From positions 17,844,501 to 17,908,500 of the forward strand of contig NC_068971.1 in assembly GCF_016808095.1 (NCBI RefSeq): a stretch of 64,000 nucleotides of DNA, written 5' to 3'. Within the stretch, counting starts at the first letter, position 1. Each line of letters starts with the position of its first letter. Of this stretch, positions 22,316 through 32,222 are shown piece after piece. The stretch comes from Vigna angularis. Taxonomy: Eukaryota; Streptophyta; Magnoliopsida; Fabales; Fabaceae. The position numbers were made by a program, and so were the translations under genes. The notes under the pieces were generated by a model. That model was not told the origin of the DNA, did not search any database, and saw only the letters and a program-made list of their open reading frames with translations.

Positions 22316-22467
22316 AGCATAGAGTTAACACCGTTGGTGTCAACTTAACGAACATGACCTTATTCATACATTTTTCATAACATAGGGACCCAATGTCTTC
22401 ATTTTTAAAACCGGGTACTAAACAGAAATTCACCTCTTAACATGGGGACGAAATAAGCATTTAACCC
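22316..22467 (-). repeat. Right TIR of the MULE
   Basis: Inverse partner of 19375-19525. Ends CATTTAACCC, followed by the 9-bp duplication. Confidence 0.88.
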
Positions 22468-22964
22468 TATTGTAAAAATTCAGGATCAAATGAATGTGTT
22501 AAACAACACATTAAGGAAGCAAGGGAACTTTTGAAATTAGAGATTGGGGCAACATTTTCAAGTTGGAAGTTTGATGAGGTGGGAGAAGAAGTGTCACAGT
22601 CATGGACATTAGAAGAGGATAAGAAATTTGAATCTCTAACGAAATTAAATACATCTTCAAAGACCACAAATTTTTGGAAGCTTGCCATGAAGAATTTTCC
22701 ATCGAAATCATTGAAATGTTTGGTAAATTACTATCATAATGTATACATCCCAAGATGTTTAAGCATGAAGACTAGATCTTTGCACGAAGTTGATAGAGAC
22801 AGTGATCAAGATGATAACTTCAATAAAAATTATGCATGGAAAGGTATGATTATAATTTGTCTTACAATATTATGGATAACAAATTTTCTACTTTATATGT
22901 TATAAGTTCATATACGAAGAATAATTATTTTGGATGTTGACCTTCCACTAGTGCAGTCAAGGGA

Positions 22965-23325
22965 AACGATAGCGGTTATTTTTTCCATAGGCAGCGGTTC
23001 CCGAACCAAGGCATATCCAGGCGACATTTTGCCTCGGGTGCGAACCGAGGCATAAAAGGAGAGGATTTGGCCTCGGTTCAGCCTTAACCGAAGCAGTAGA
23101 TGTTCTGGTTTTTTTTATTTTTTGTTTCATAGGACTTTATGCCTCGGTTCCTACCGAATCGAGGCAGTATGTCCAACTCTATTGCCTCGGTTGAAACCCT
23201 AACCGAGGCAGTAGAGCCCATTTTTGTTTAATTTTTTCATCTGCCAGCCTTTCTGCATCGGGTGTGACCTTAACCGAGGCCATAGGGGGCTTTTCTACCT
23301 CGGTTATGACCTCAACCGAGGCATA
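22965..23325. repeat. Subterminal repeats of CACTA 1 (left)
   Basis: Six or seven copies of GCCTCGGTT or its inverse AACCGAGGC, often paired as hairpins, for example GCCTCGGTT, a short spacer, then AACCGAGGC near 23182-23208. They are the usual transposase-binding region of CACTA elements. Confidence 0.8.
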
Positions 23326-23439
23326 TTCCCCTGTTTTTTCTTAAAAAATGAGGTTTGTTTCAGCTACATTCCCAACTACAAAAACAGACATGCATATATA
23401 TTTATAGCCAGAACAGTCCAGAATAATCCAGAAACGTTT

Positions 23440-25116
23440 TTCCCTTAATGTTTAGTAGTGTACCAATCAAGTTATCACAAACATTTTTCTCTACATGCAT
23501 GACATCTATGCAATGTCTAACATCTAACTTTGACTAATATGGAAGATCAAAAAATATTGATTTCTTCTTCCAAGGGGTCGTTACAGAAGACTTCTTCGAC
23601 GTTTTCCCAAATACATGATGTACTCTATTAACTTTTTCAAGAACTTCAAGTCCAGTAAGTGGAATGGGTGCATTGTCTTTCTCTTGTTCTCCATTGAATG
23701 TTTTCTTTAACCTTCAATATGGATGATTAGATTGTAAAAATAGTCGATGACTATATACATTGCCTTCCTTTCGTGTTTTAATTGATGAGCTGTAGTGTTT
23801 TCTTCACATATAGGAAATGCTTTATGACCCTTCACACTGTATCCCGACAAATTACCGTAAGCTGGGAAGTCATTAATGGTGAAAAATAACATGGCATGCA
23901 TCATGAAAGTTTCTGAAGCAAAGGCATCAAATATTTCAACCCCATCAACCCGCAATAACTTCAAGTCTTCAACTAGTGGCCTGAGATAAACATCGATGTC
24001 ATTTCCAGGCTGCTTTGGACCATATATCAACATTGACAACATCATGTACTTTCTTTCCATGCACAATCCAGGGGATAAGTTGTAAATTATCAGTATAACA
24101 GGCCAACAACTGTGATTGGTACTTAAATTACCAAATGGGTTCATTCCATTAGTAGCTAAGCAAAACCTAAGATTTCTACATTCTTCACCAAATTGGGGGA
24201 ATTCTTGATCAATATTTTTCCAGTGCTTTGAATCAGCTGGATGACGAAGCATTCCATCAGTTGTTCTCTCAACTGCATGCCATCTTAGGTTTTTAGCGTC
24301 TTTGGGATTCGCAAACAAACGCTTAAGTCTGGCCATGAGTGGAAGGTACCAAACTACTTTCAAAGCATAACCATTCTTTTCTGTGTGGTCACTATCTTCA
24401 CCGTTGTTTTTTGACTTGTATCGTGATAACCCACATTTTGGGCACTTTATCAAAACTTCATTCTCATTCCTATATAATATGCAATCATTCGGACATGCAT
24501 GTATCTATTTATACTCCATACCCATCGGACAAAGAATTTTTTTTGCATCATAATTATGAGTGGGTAATGTATTTCCATCTGGCAGCATTTCATTCAACAA
24601 TGACAATAATTGTGTAAAACTCTTATCAATCCATCCATTGCTCGCCTTTAAATTCATGAGCCTTAACACTACTAACAACCGTGTGAACTTAGTTGAACCG
24701 GCATACAAAGGAGTCTCTGCATCAGTGGACATCGTTTCATACACATGCGCTTGGGCAAAAGCTTCTGCACCAACATCGCGGATCATGTCCTCTAAGTTGT
24801 CTTCTTCCGGTCGATCTTTTATATCCATTGTGGAATCATATACATTTTCAGTTGAAGAGACAGTTGGAAAGTCTGTTAATTCGTCGTGCCATATCCATGT
24901 TGTATAACTTCGTATGAAACCATCACAGATAAGATGTTCCCTAATATCAGTTGCGTTCAACTTCCTCCCATTCAAACAGTTCACACAAGGACATCTAAAT
25001 TTGACTTCATCATCACCACTTGTACTCGCATTATGTTGTGCAAACTCTATAAATTCTTTTACCCCTCTCTCGTACTCAATGCTGATGCGTGGTAAATTAA
25101 TCCACCCTCGATCCGT
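23440..25116 (-). pseudogene. CACTA TNP2-like transposase (Transposase_21), degenerate
   Basis: The minus-strand translation starts in the Transpos_assoc domain (DRGWINLPR..CPCVNCLNG) at 25116, where the expected ATG is ACG. It continues to a TAG at 24505-24507, just before an IHACPNDCILYRNE segment in the same frame. It then runs through CPKCGLSRYK, RLKRLFANPKDAKNLRWH and the TNP2 core (PLVEDLKLLRVDGVE, TINDFPAYGNLSGYSVKG) to about 23707. After a frame change, residues like SIFFDLPY..LDVRHCIDVMHVEKNVCDNLIG follow to about 23450. The intact protein cuts and joins CACTA ends; this one has several lesions and lacks the C-terminal half. Confidence 0.85.
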
Positions 25117-26015
25117 ACGCGTGTTTATTGTAATTGTTTACACAATTTAAATAATCTTGAATGATCACTTTGATCGTGTTTGTATTCAAGGTGTGACCCT
25201 ATCCCATTCAAGAAGATTCACTTTTTTTAGTTTATTTACCATATCAATTTTAAACAACATATCTAAAATTTCACGAAATTTTGCCAGCATTTCACATTGG
25301 TCTTCAGGTTACACAAAATGAAAGTGATTATAAATCACAATCAAATATGCACCCGAAGATCAATACAAAACACAACGGCAAATTTTCATGAAATTTAAGA
25401 CATGTATATTAAAATTGATATGTTATAATAAAATATGAAAAAATTATTACTCTTCTTAAACTGTCCAACTGGACAATTCAAGATTCAATACTTCTAAATT
25501 ATTATTACCATCTCCTCTATTCATTTGTAAAAAGTACGTTTGTTCAAAAAATCTAAGATAGTAAATAATTTTTGTATTGAATCTCAAATGAGAAACTAAG
25601 GCTAATTGTCAACAACAATATATATTCAAGCAAACAAATAATTACATATACAACATGCAATTTATTCAAACAAACAATATATTGAAGCAAACAACAAGTG
25701 AGAATAATTAGCATTAATGATTGCCATTGATTTTTCTCATACTCCTAACTAATTGGATAATTCAGGTGCTTAGTAAAAAATATAAATTTTTTATCTAATC
25801 CTAAAGTTTATATGCTTTAACTATCTATAATTAGACAATAAAATTTCGTAAGAAAATAATTTTTTTATCATATACAATTCTTCAGAATTTGCATTTCTTC
25901 GGCAAAGAAATCCTTCAAATAATTCAATTACAATCACACTTAACTAAAACCTACATAAATAATTTACATGACATTCAACTCAATATATTAAGACAGTAAA
26001 TATATATGCATTTTT
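25117..26015. other. AT-rich non-coding part of CACTA 1
   Basis: Upstream of the transposase start on its strand. No ORF, repeat or motif that I can support; very AT-rich. Confidence 0.6.
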
Positions 26016-26600
26016 CACTATAAGAAAAGTTGTTATTACCGACGGTACATTACCGAAGGCCTCTAGGCCTTCGGTAAGTTACACTTTTCGAAGGATTTAC
26101 CGAGGGCTTCTAGAGGAGTAAAATACCGAAGGATTTAGACCGTCGGTGGTAATGGAAGTGTTAATTACCGAAGGCCTATGCCCCTCGGTAAGTGGTTCAG
26201 CTATAAGAAATAACAATTTGGGTTTTCCCTCCCGTAATTGCATTTCGCGAAAACACTTCTTCCCCAAAACAGTAGAGCTCTCATTGCTAATCTCACTCTG
26301 CATTACCCCTACCCTTACCCCAATCGTGACCGGCGTTGTTCCCTAATCCTCCATTGCATACCGTCGTTCCCCAATCTCCAGTGTACGGTTTCTTTTCAAA
26401 CCCTCATTCTCGAATCCTCCATTGTCGTTGCTCTTCAGTCGTGGTCCTCCATGGTAGTCGCATTGCGGGCTCGTGAGCAATCTGGTGGTTCAAGTGAGCT
26501 ATTGTGGCAAGAGTATTGGAGGTGGTTGCCTGACGACGGGGATTTCACCATTATCGCGAGACCAGGCGGTTGTCGGTGTGTGACGAGGGCATCCATTATC

Positions 26601-26719
26601 GCTGCGTGACTCCGCGCCTACTGCTACGTGACTCCGCGCCTGCTGCTACGTGACTCCGCGCCTACTGCTACGTGACTCCGCGCCTGCTGCTACGTGACTC
26701 CACTCCTGCTGCTACGTGA
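26601..26719 (+). repeat. 22-bp tandem repeat, about 5.4 copies
   Basis: Unit GCTACGTGACTCCGCGCCTGCT (last bases alternate TACT and TGCT), at 26601, 26623, 26645, 26667, 26689 and partly 26711. Each unit holds TACGTGAC, an ABRE-like ACGTG core. Located in the GC-rich left part of CACTA-like element 2. Confidence 0.9.
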
Positions 26720-29700
26720 GGAGGTGTCCTATTATCTCTAGGGAGGCTATTGGAGGGGGCTGTCGTGGAGGTAAGTTGTAAATTGTGATTGTTGCAACGT
26801 TGTTAAATGTTAATTTTATCATCTTTCTGATTTTATTAGTTGGTTATTTTGTGTTTTCATACTGTCTCTGTAATCCAATGTGTGTTTGATTGTGTTTAGT
26901 TGAAGTTGATGATATAGTTATAGACAAGTTAAATACTATGGTAGATTTCCAGTAGCTTTGCTTTGGAACCCTCCATCAGATCCCTTTGATTTGGTTATTG
27001 GAAAATGTATGTTTAAGGGAAACTTTATTGCTAGCTTTTCCAATCCTGTCATGTACAATTTAGGAATCACCAAAATTGCAACCATGATTTCCAACTCTCT
27101 GGCTCATAATTTGAGTACTGCAAACCCAAATGACTTTTTCTGCTGTTGATGCTCGGAACTTGAATAGCTTCAGATGGAGTGCAAGCATAACACTTGTGCT
27201 CACAACTTAGTGGAATTGACCCTATCTTCCTCACTCCTATGTTGTATGTTTTTTCCATAGAATCCAACATAACTTTCGTTTATAAAATTAGACCCTTTAA
27301 CAAAGGAAAATAAACACATTAGTACTAGGAAGTTTGAAATCTTAATGATCTTTTTATATGCAAAAGAATATTCTTTTCTTGCAATTGAAAAGCTTATAAA
27401 CATATATGCCACTGCCACACAAATTTGAGAGAAGTAGTTAATCATTTCTCATACTTGAAACTAGCATCCACTTATAAAACTCTAAAATGGGAGAAGGGTG
27501 ACAAACGTTTTGTGACTCTATAGTATTTTATGGTGTCACCTTAAGTAGGCAAAGGTTTCACCTTCTTTTGACACCTCACTAGGTGCTTTAAGAGTAGCCT
27601 GTTTTCCACTCCCTTTCACCCTTAAGCCAAGCCAAGCTCAATAAAATCAGTGTCCTGTCTGTTGTTTAATGCATTCAGATTAGGCAAAATGGAATTTTCA
27701 GCACTTGAAATATAGTGTAGAATTGTCTTTAGGCCAAAGCTATTTTGACTTCATGTGCATCCACTCAAATCCATTTGTCTTAACTATTTCAAGGCATTTT
27801 CACTCCACTAAAAAATTTCTTTTGGATGATATACACTCAATCTCACAATCACTCAACTATTTGGCTTCTATCTCAAAATTTGGCTATAGGAGTTGCCAAT
27901 TTTCACACTTTTGAATTCTGGACAACAAACTTGAATGTTAAGATTCAAGTTCCTCTCCATTTGCTAAGATGATACCTTAGTAGGGAAGGGTTAGGCAACT
28001 TGAGTGCTCCAATTGGACTTCACAACATCCTTGAAATGAGCCAAAACAATCACCAAACAGATTTGTTAACTGCACCAGATTTTGCACCAGATATTGGTTT
28101 TAAAATTGACACTTAGGAAGCAAAAAATCTTTAAAGCAATGAAAAACGGTGTAGAAATGAAGGAGGCACACATTTAGATCCAAGGAATGGTTCTAGAATA
28201 TATTAGGATAGCAACTGAATTAGTGAAATTCTATTTTGGAAGCATTTAGCCTTTGTTGGCAGTTTGCACAAGTCATATTTGGTAAAACAAAGTTGCTCAA
28301 ATCATCAAATTCAGAATCTAAACTTGTTTATGCAAATTGGCCAATTAAACCACCATTTTTCAGCACTATTTAGGTTTAAGTTGCAGATTTTTTGTGTTGA
28401 AAGTTTGTTGTGATTAATGCATAAATTTTAGTCTCAATTTGGTACTAAAAGCTTGGTTGAATTGATTAAAAAGACATGCACTATTCAAGAATATAGAATA
28501 ATCAAGTGATAGAAAGCATATAGAACCTTGAAATCCATATTATAGGCCATGAAAATCAAAAGCTCAAAATCTAAAATTCTTTGGGGCATTTCATCAAACA
28601 CCTTTAAAAATATCAAACAATTTGCATGTGGAATGAATTTTGAACTGTGATTTCAGTTTTTCTTGCTTTCATAATATGTTCTAGATCCTTTATTAAGTTC
28701 CTTTTGAGTGGTTGTTGTTATTCCATCTCTGTTCCATTTGAATTCTTCACTCTTGGCTTCTAAGTTGTCAACATTCAAAGAAATTGGTTTGCTGATTTCT
28801 GGTGTAGTATTATAAATGTGTTTGGTGATGTTTGATTTTGTTTTTGGAGGTTTGTGACATCTGGTGCACTATGTAGGTTTGTTGTTCCAACCTTTATTTC
28901 TTTGAAACTTGATTTTGGTGGTATGATGGTGTATTTTACTGCATATATGGCAATAGCAAGGGTTGATTTTCGGTTTATGCTTTTTCTGTTATGTCAATTC
29001 ACCTAATATAGACTCATTTTAAGTAATGTCAACATCCTAACAAGTCTAAAGTAGTGAAATGAACCTAGGAAACAGTCAAAAGCAAAGAATTAGGTAAAAC
29101 TCAAAGTTTGAGTTGTTAGAACCTAAAAAAGTGGTTCCAAGTTGGTGAAATGCTGCTGAAAATCAAGCCAAATTGCTACTTTTAGAGCTACTTCTTTGTC
29201 CAATTCAGCAACCCTTCCATTACCTAGTATGCTACCTCCTTGGAGCAAGAATTCTAGACCTTGGAAGCCTCACCAAAACGTCACAACACCCTACCACACA
29301 CTAAACCAGTCACAGCAAAAATCTGCACTGCACCATATTTTAATTTCAGGTAACAGACTTTGTGGCACAATTTAGAGGCCAAACAAGTGGATTTCAAATG
29401 ATTTTAAGCCTTGAATCAATAGAGGGACACAAAAGGAACCTAGGAGAGGCACTAGATCAGATTAAGCACGCAAGAAAAATAAAAAACGAAGAGCCAAAAG
29501 TAGTGCAGTAAGGTGTTTGATAAAAATGCAATTGTTTGATGAAAGTCTCCAAAGAAGTGCAGATTTTGTGATTTTCGGTTTTTGGGGTTCAAAACTGGAT
29601 TGCTTGGTTTTCAAATGATTTTTATGATTGGATTATACTTTTTTGATCATATAATTCCATTTTCAAACATGTAACCAGCTCTTGCCAACCCAGAATTGAA

Positions 29701-30660
29701 ATTTAAAGAATGTACAAAATCAAACAACACTAAAATGAGTGGCAGTGTTTCTAAAGCTCAAGTGATGATTCAAGCAACTTTATTTCATCAATTTAAAGGT
29801 GTTTAAACATTGAAACAACAAGGAATCACACTACACTCAAAAATCACTAATTCACTTCCAAATTTAAGCAAAATTGATGGTTTAGGAAGTGATTTTGCAT
29901 GAAGGCTCAAATTTGACGAAATGAACAGTGCACACAGGTTTGAAATGGTAAAATAAACTTGTTCAAAAATTCACAATGGACATAAACAACCAGATGCTTC
30001 AAATCACACCTGCTATAGCCAATTATGCAGCATTTTTAAACCAAAATTAGCACTAGAATTGAAAACACAAACTAGAATCAAACTGTACAGCATAAACAAA
30101 GCTAAAGGAAGTCCTAATTCACTAGATCTACGTACAAAATCTTAGCTAGGAGATGTCAAATGGCCTAAGACACAACAAAATTCTGATGTAGTTTTGGTGA
30201 CATTTTCATACATATTTGGCTATAGTAAGTATGATTTGTTGAATCTTGCTGTGTTTGTGCATATACAACGTTTGAGCAAGTTTATTTTGCCATTTTAAAG
30301 TTGTGTGCACTGTTGAAATGATCATTTTTATGCCTATATGTAGAATCATGTCTTAAACCATCAAAATTGGCTTTAAAATGGAAGTGAACCAGTGAATTCA
30401 CATTGCAATCTGTTTTCAAACTGTTTCAGTGTTTAAATATCTTTAAAATAATGATAAAAATTTGTTTGATGCATCAATTGAGCTGTTGAATCACTTCCAA
30501 TCAATATTGGGTTTAAAACCACCAAATTAGAAGCATTTTCCTAGTGTAGTGTTCAAATCAAGTTCTGTTTGAAAATTTGTTTGCTCCAATTTTCGATTCT
30601 AGGTTGGCATGTGCAGGTTTATGCTTCCAAATGCAATGTCCAGTGGTGCATGACAGGACA
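26720..30660. other. Non-coding interior of CACTA-like element 2
   Basis: About 3.9 kb with no ORF above background and even AT-rich composition. Parts resemble other parts of the window: 29740-29900 is similar to 35020-35160 in direct orientation, and 30180-30340 to 34270-34450 in inverse orientation. I can assign no function. Confidence 0.55.
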
Positions 30661-30841
30661 AGGTTCAGAACGCCCTTCGGTAATTACCGAAGGGCGGAAG
30701 CCCTCAGTAAATGTTAGCGACAAGGGATTTATCGAGGGCTCTTTGGCCGTCGATAAGCCGTCTATAATTACCTTTTACCGACGGTTTCGGGTTGTTTCCG
30801 AGGGCTCCTGGCCTTCGGTAATGCCCTTCTTTTTTGTAGTG

Positions 30842-31439
30842 TTTTTTTGTATTATTCAATTATTCGTGTATTCCTATTTCTACAATAAACTATAATTTTA
30901 AATAGATAAAGATAGATCCTAGATATAATTTTTTCAATGAAAAGAAATAGACAACTTATTAATTAGTTGTTGTTTTCATTTTGATTTTGATTTTAATTTG
31001 ATTTGAAATTTGGTGTCATGTCAGGTTATGCAGGTTATTTACGAACTCCTAGCCAGAGAAGAAGCCTTGCACACAGACTTTGTATATATACCAACTTTGT
31101 TCCTTTGAATAAGTACATGTTTCCATAACAAATTATAAAGCAAAACGTAGATAGCAGAGACACTTGAATAGTTTCAACCACCAATGGACCAACTCAAATT
31201 AATATTAAAGACATTTAAAAAATTTACCGTGATGGGCAGTGAGAGCGACGGCAGCAACGGCTATGACGGTGAGAACAGCAACGACAAAGGCAGCACCAAA
31301 AATGAAGGCAGCGAAGCGGCAACGAAGCAACAGTGGTAACGGCACATACGAAGCAACAGCGCGAAGAAGCAAGGAGAAAGAAGAAGAAGCAGAAGCAGCG
31401 CGAGAAAAATGAAATGAGAGTTGAAAAATTTAACCTTAA
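30842..31439. other. CACTA 1 non-coding, with GC-rich CAG/CGA-rich patch
   Basis: 30842-31220 is AT-rich with nothing recognisable. 31225-31420 is rich in GCAGCGAC/GCGAAG-type triplets (minus-strand GCTGCTT/TCGCTGC), resembling the 5' coding or UTR part of a gene, but I see no protein I can name. Confidence 0.5.
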
Positions 31440-31800
31440 TAAACGATACTACCTCAGTTATCTAAAACAACCGAAGCAATAGAGAACTATATGCCTTGGT
31501 TAAGAAAGAAACCGAGGTTGTAACTCTTGGAAAAAAAGAATTGAGGCTTCAAAAGGTCTTCAAAAAGCGATACGGTGCAGAGGTGGCAGAGGCTTTATGC
31601 CTCGGTTCTGAGATAAACCGAAGCAGTATGACCTTTTCATAAAGTTGTCAACTGGCGTGTTCAGTGAGTTGCAAGTGTGGCAGAGGCTTTATGCCTCGGT
31701 TCTCAAAGAAACCGAAGTAGTAGCACTGGTTTTAGGCACCGGTTCTGAAAGCAGCGAGGTGCTATCTCCGTTATGCTTCGGTTGATCATGCAACCGACGC
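31440..31800. repeat. Subterminal repeats of CACTA 1 (right)
   Basis: Repeated ATGCCTCGGTT..AAACCGAAG-type hairpins, including two near-identical blocks GGCAGAGGCTTTATGCCTCG at about 31588 and 31679. Same motif as at 22965-23325. Confidence 0.75.
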
Positions 31801-31893
31801 CTATAAGGTCAACTTAATTTCAAATCTGCCACCACGTTTTGATAGGCAGCGATTTGTTGTAAAGTGATGTATATTGTGCGAGTTTAAAAGCAA

Positions 31894-32222
31894 CACTACA
31901 AAAAAGAAGGGCATTACCGAAGGCCAGAAGCCCTCGGAAACAGCCCAAAACCGTCGGTAAAAGGTAATTATCGAAGGCTTATCGACGGCCAAAGAGCCCT
32001 CGGTAAATCCCTTGTCGCTAACATTAACGAGGGCTTTTGCCCTTCGGTAATTACCGAGGGCCGAAAGCCTTCGGTAATTACCAAGGGCCAAAAGCCCTCG
32101 GTAATTACCGAAGGGCAAAAGCCTTCGGTAATTACCGAAGGGCTAAAGCCTTCGGTAATTTCCGAAGGGCAAAAGCCTTCAGTAATTTCCGAAGGGCGAA
32201 TTTTCTGCTGTCCAGTAACCAA
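31894..32222 (+). repeat. Terminal and subterminal repeats of a third CACTA-like element
   Basis: Begins CACTACAAAAAAGAAGGGCA and is closely similar to the inverse of 30660-30841, the right end of CACTA-like element 2. It is followed by tandem units of about 27 bp with the perfect 20-bp palindrome CCTTCGGTAATTACCGAAGG. The right end of this element was not found. Confidence 0.8.

Larger units (their letters stand above)
19375..22467. mobile_element. Mutator-like element (Pack-MULE), non-autonomous
   Basis: Terminal inverted repeats begin GGCTTAAATGCTTACTTCGT (left) and, on the minus strand, GGGTTAAATGCTTATTTCGT (right). Similarity is clear for about 110 bp and traceable to about 150 bp. It is flanked by a perfect 9-bp duplication TATTGTAAA (19366-19374 and 22468-22476), the hallmark of MULEs. 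It has no MURA transposase. Inside are a DUF674 gene piece, a GC-rich segment of gene-like composition and an Athila solo LTR that inserted later. Confidence 0.9.
19012..22905 (+). pseudogene. ELM2/SANT (ARID1/2-like) host gene relic, split by a MULE
   Basis: Two coding blocks remain. Block 1 (19012-19374) contains RPAIPIGSRFQVEVPKW and SKWLAVQVWP..GRPDSCYCK, like the ELM2-type region of plant nuclear ARID/ELM2 proteins. Block 2 (22468-22900) contains NECVKQHIKEARELLKLEIG, SSWKFDEVGEEVSQSW and the SANT-like WTLEEDKKFESL..TNFWKLAMKNFP..LVNYYHNVYIPR. Removing the MULE and one 9-bp duplication joins the two in frame, so the insertion hit an exon. There is also a stop near 19132 and a frameshift near 19250-19260. 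LTR C cuts the 5' side. The intact family would be chromatin-associated; this copy is dead. A GGTATGAT donor-like site near 22843 may mark the exon end. Family assignment is from memory of motifs. Confidence 0.75.
26016..30841. mobile_element. CACTA-like element 2, non-autonomous
   Basis: Starts CACTATAAGAAAAG (26016) and ends ..CTTTTTTGTAGTG (30841), with TTT on both sides as a possible 3-bp duplication. Both ends carry TTACCGAAGG/CCTTCGGTAA repeats (26038-26195 and 30668-30830). No transposase sequence is recognisable in 4.8 kb. It interrupts CACTA 1. Subterminal repeats differ in sequence from those of CACTA 1, so it needs a different transposase. Confidence 0.75.
22946..31893 (-). mobile_element. 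CACTA (En/Spm-type) element 1, degenerate
   Basis: The left end CACTAGTGCAGTC at 22946 is followed by subterminal inverted repeats of GCCTCGGTT/AACCGAGGC (22965-23325). A TNP2-type transposase relic lies on the minus strand. Similar CCTCGGTT/AACCGAGG hairpin repeats reappear at 31440-31800 and mark the other flank. The right terminus is not clear: no CACTAGTG end is found before another CACTA-like end at 31894, so the right coordinate is approximate. A second CACTA-like element is nested at 26016-30841. Confidence 0.75.

Noticed and set aside
26238..26609. 123-codon ORF in CACTA-like element 2
   Set aside because: No recognisable domain, and it ends in the 22-bp repeat.
32036..32222. CRISPR-like regular palindromic repeats
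   Set aside because: The context is a CACTA-like terminus in plant DNA, spacers are not unique, and there are no cas genes.
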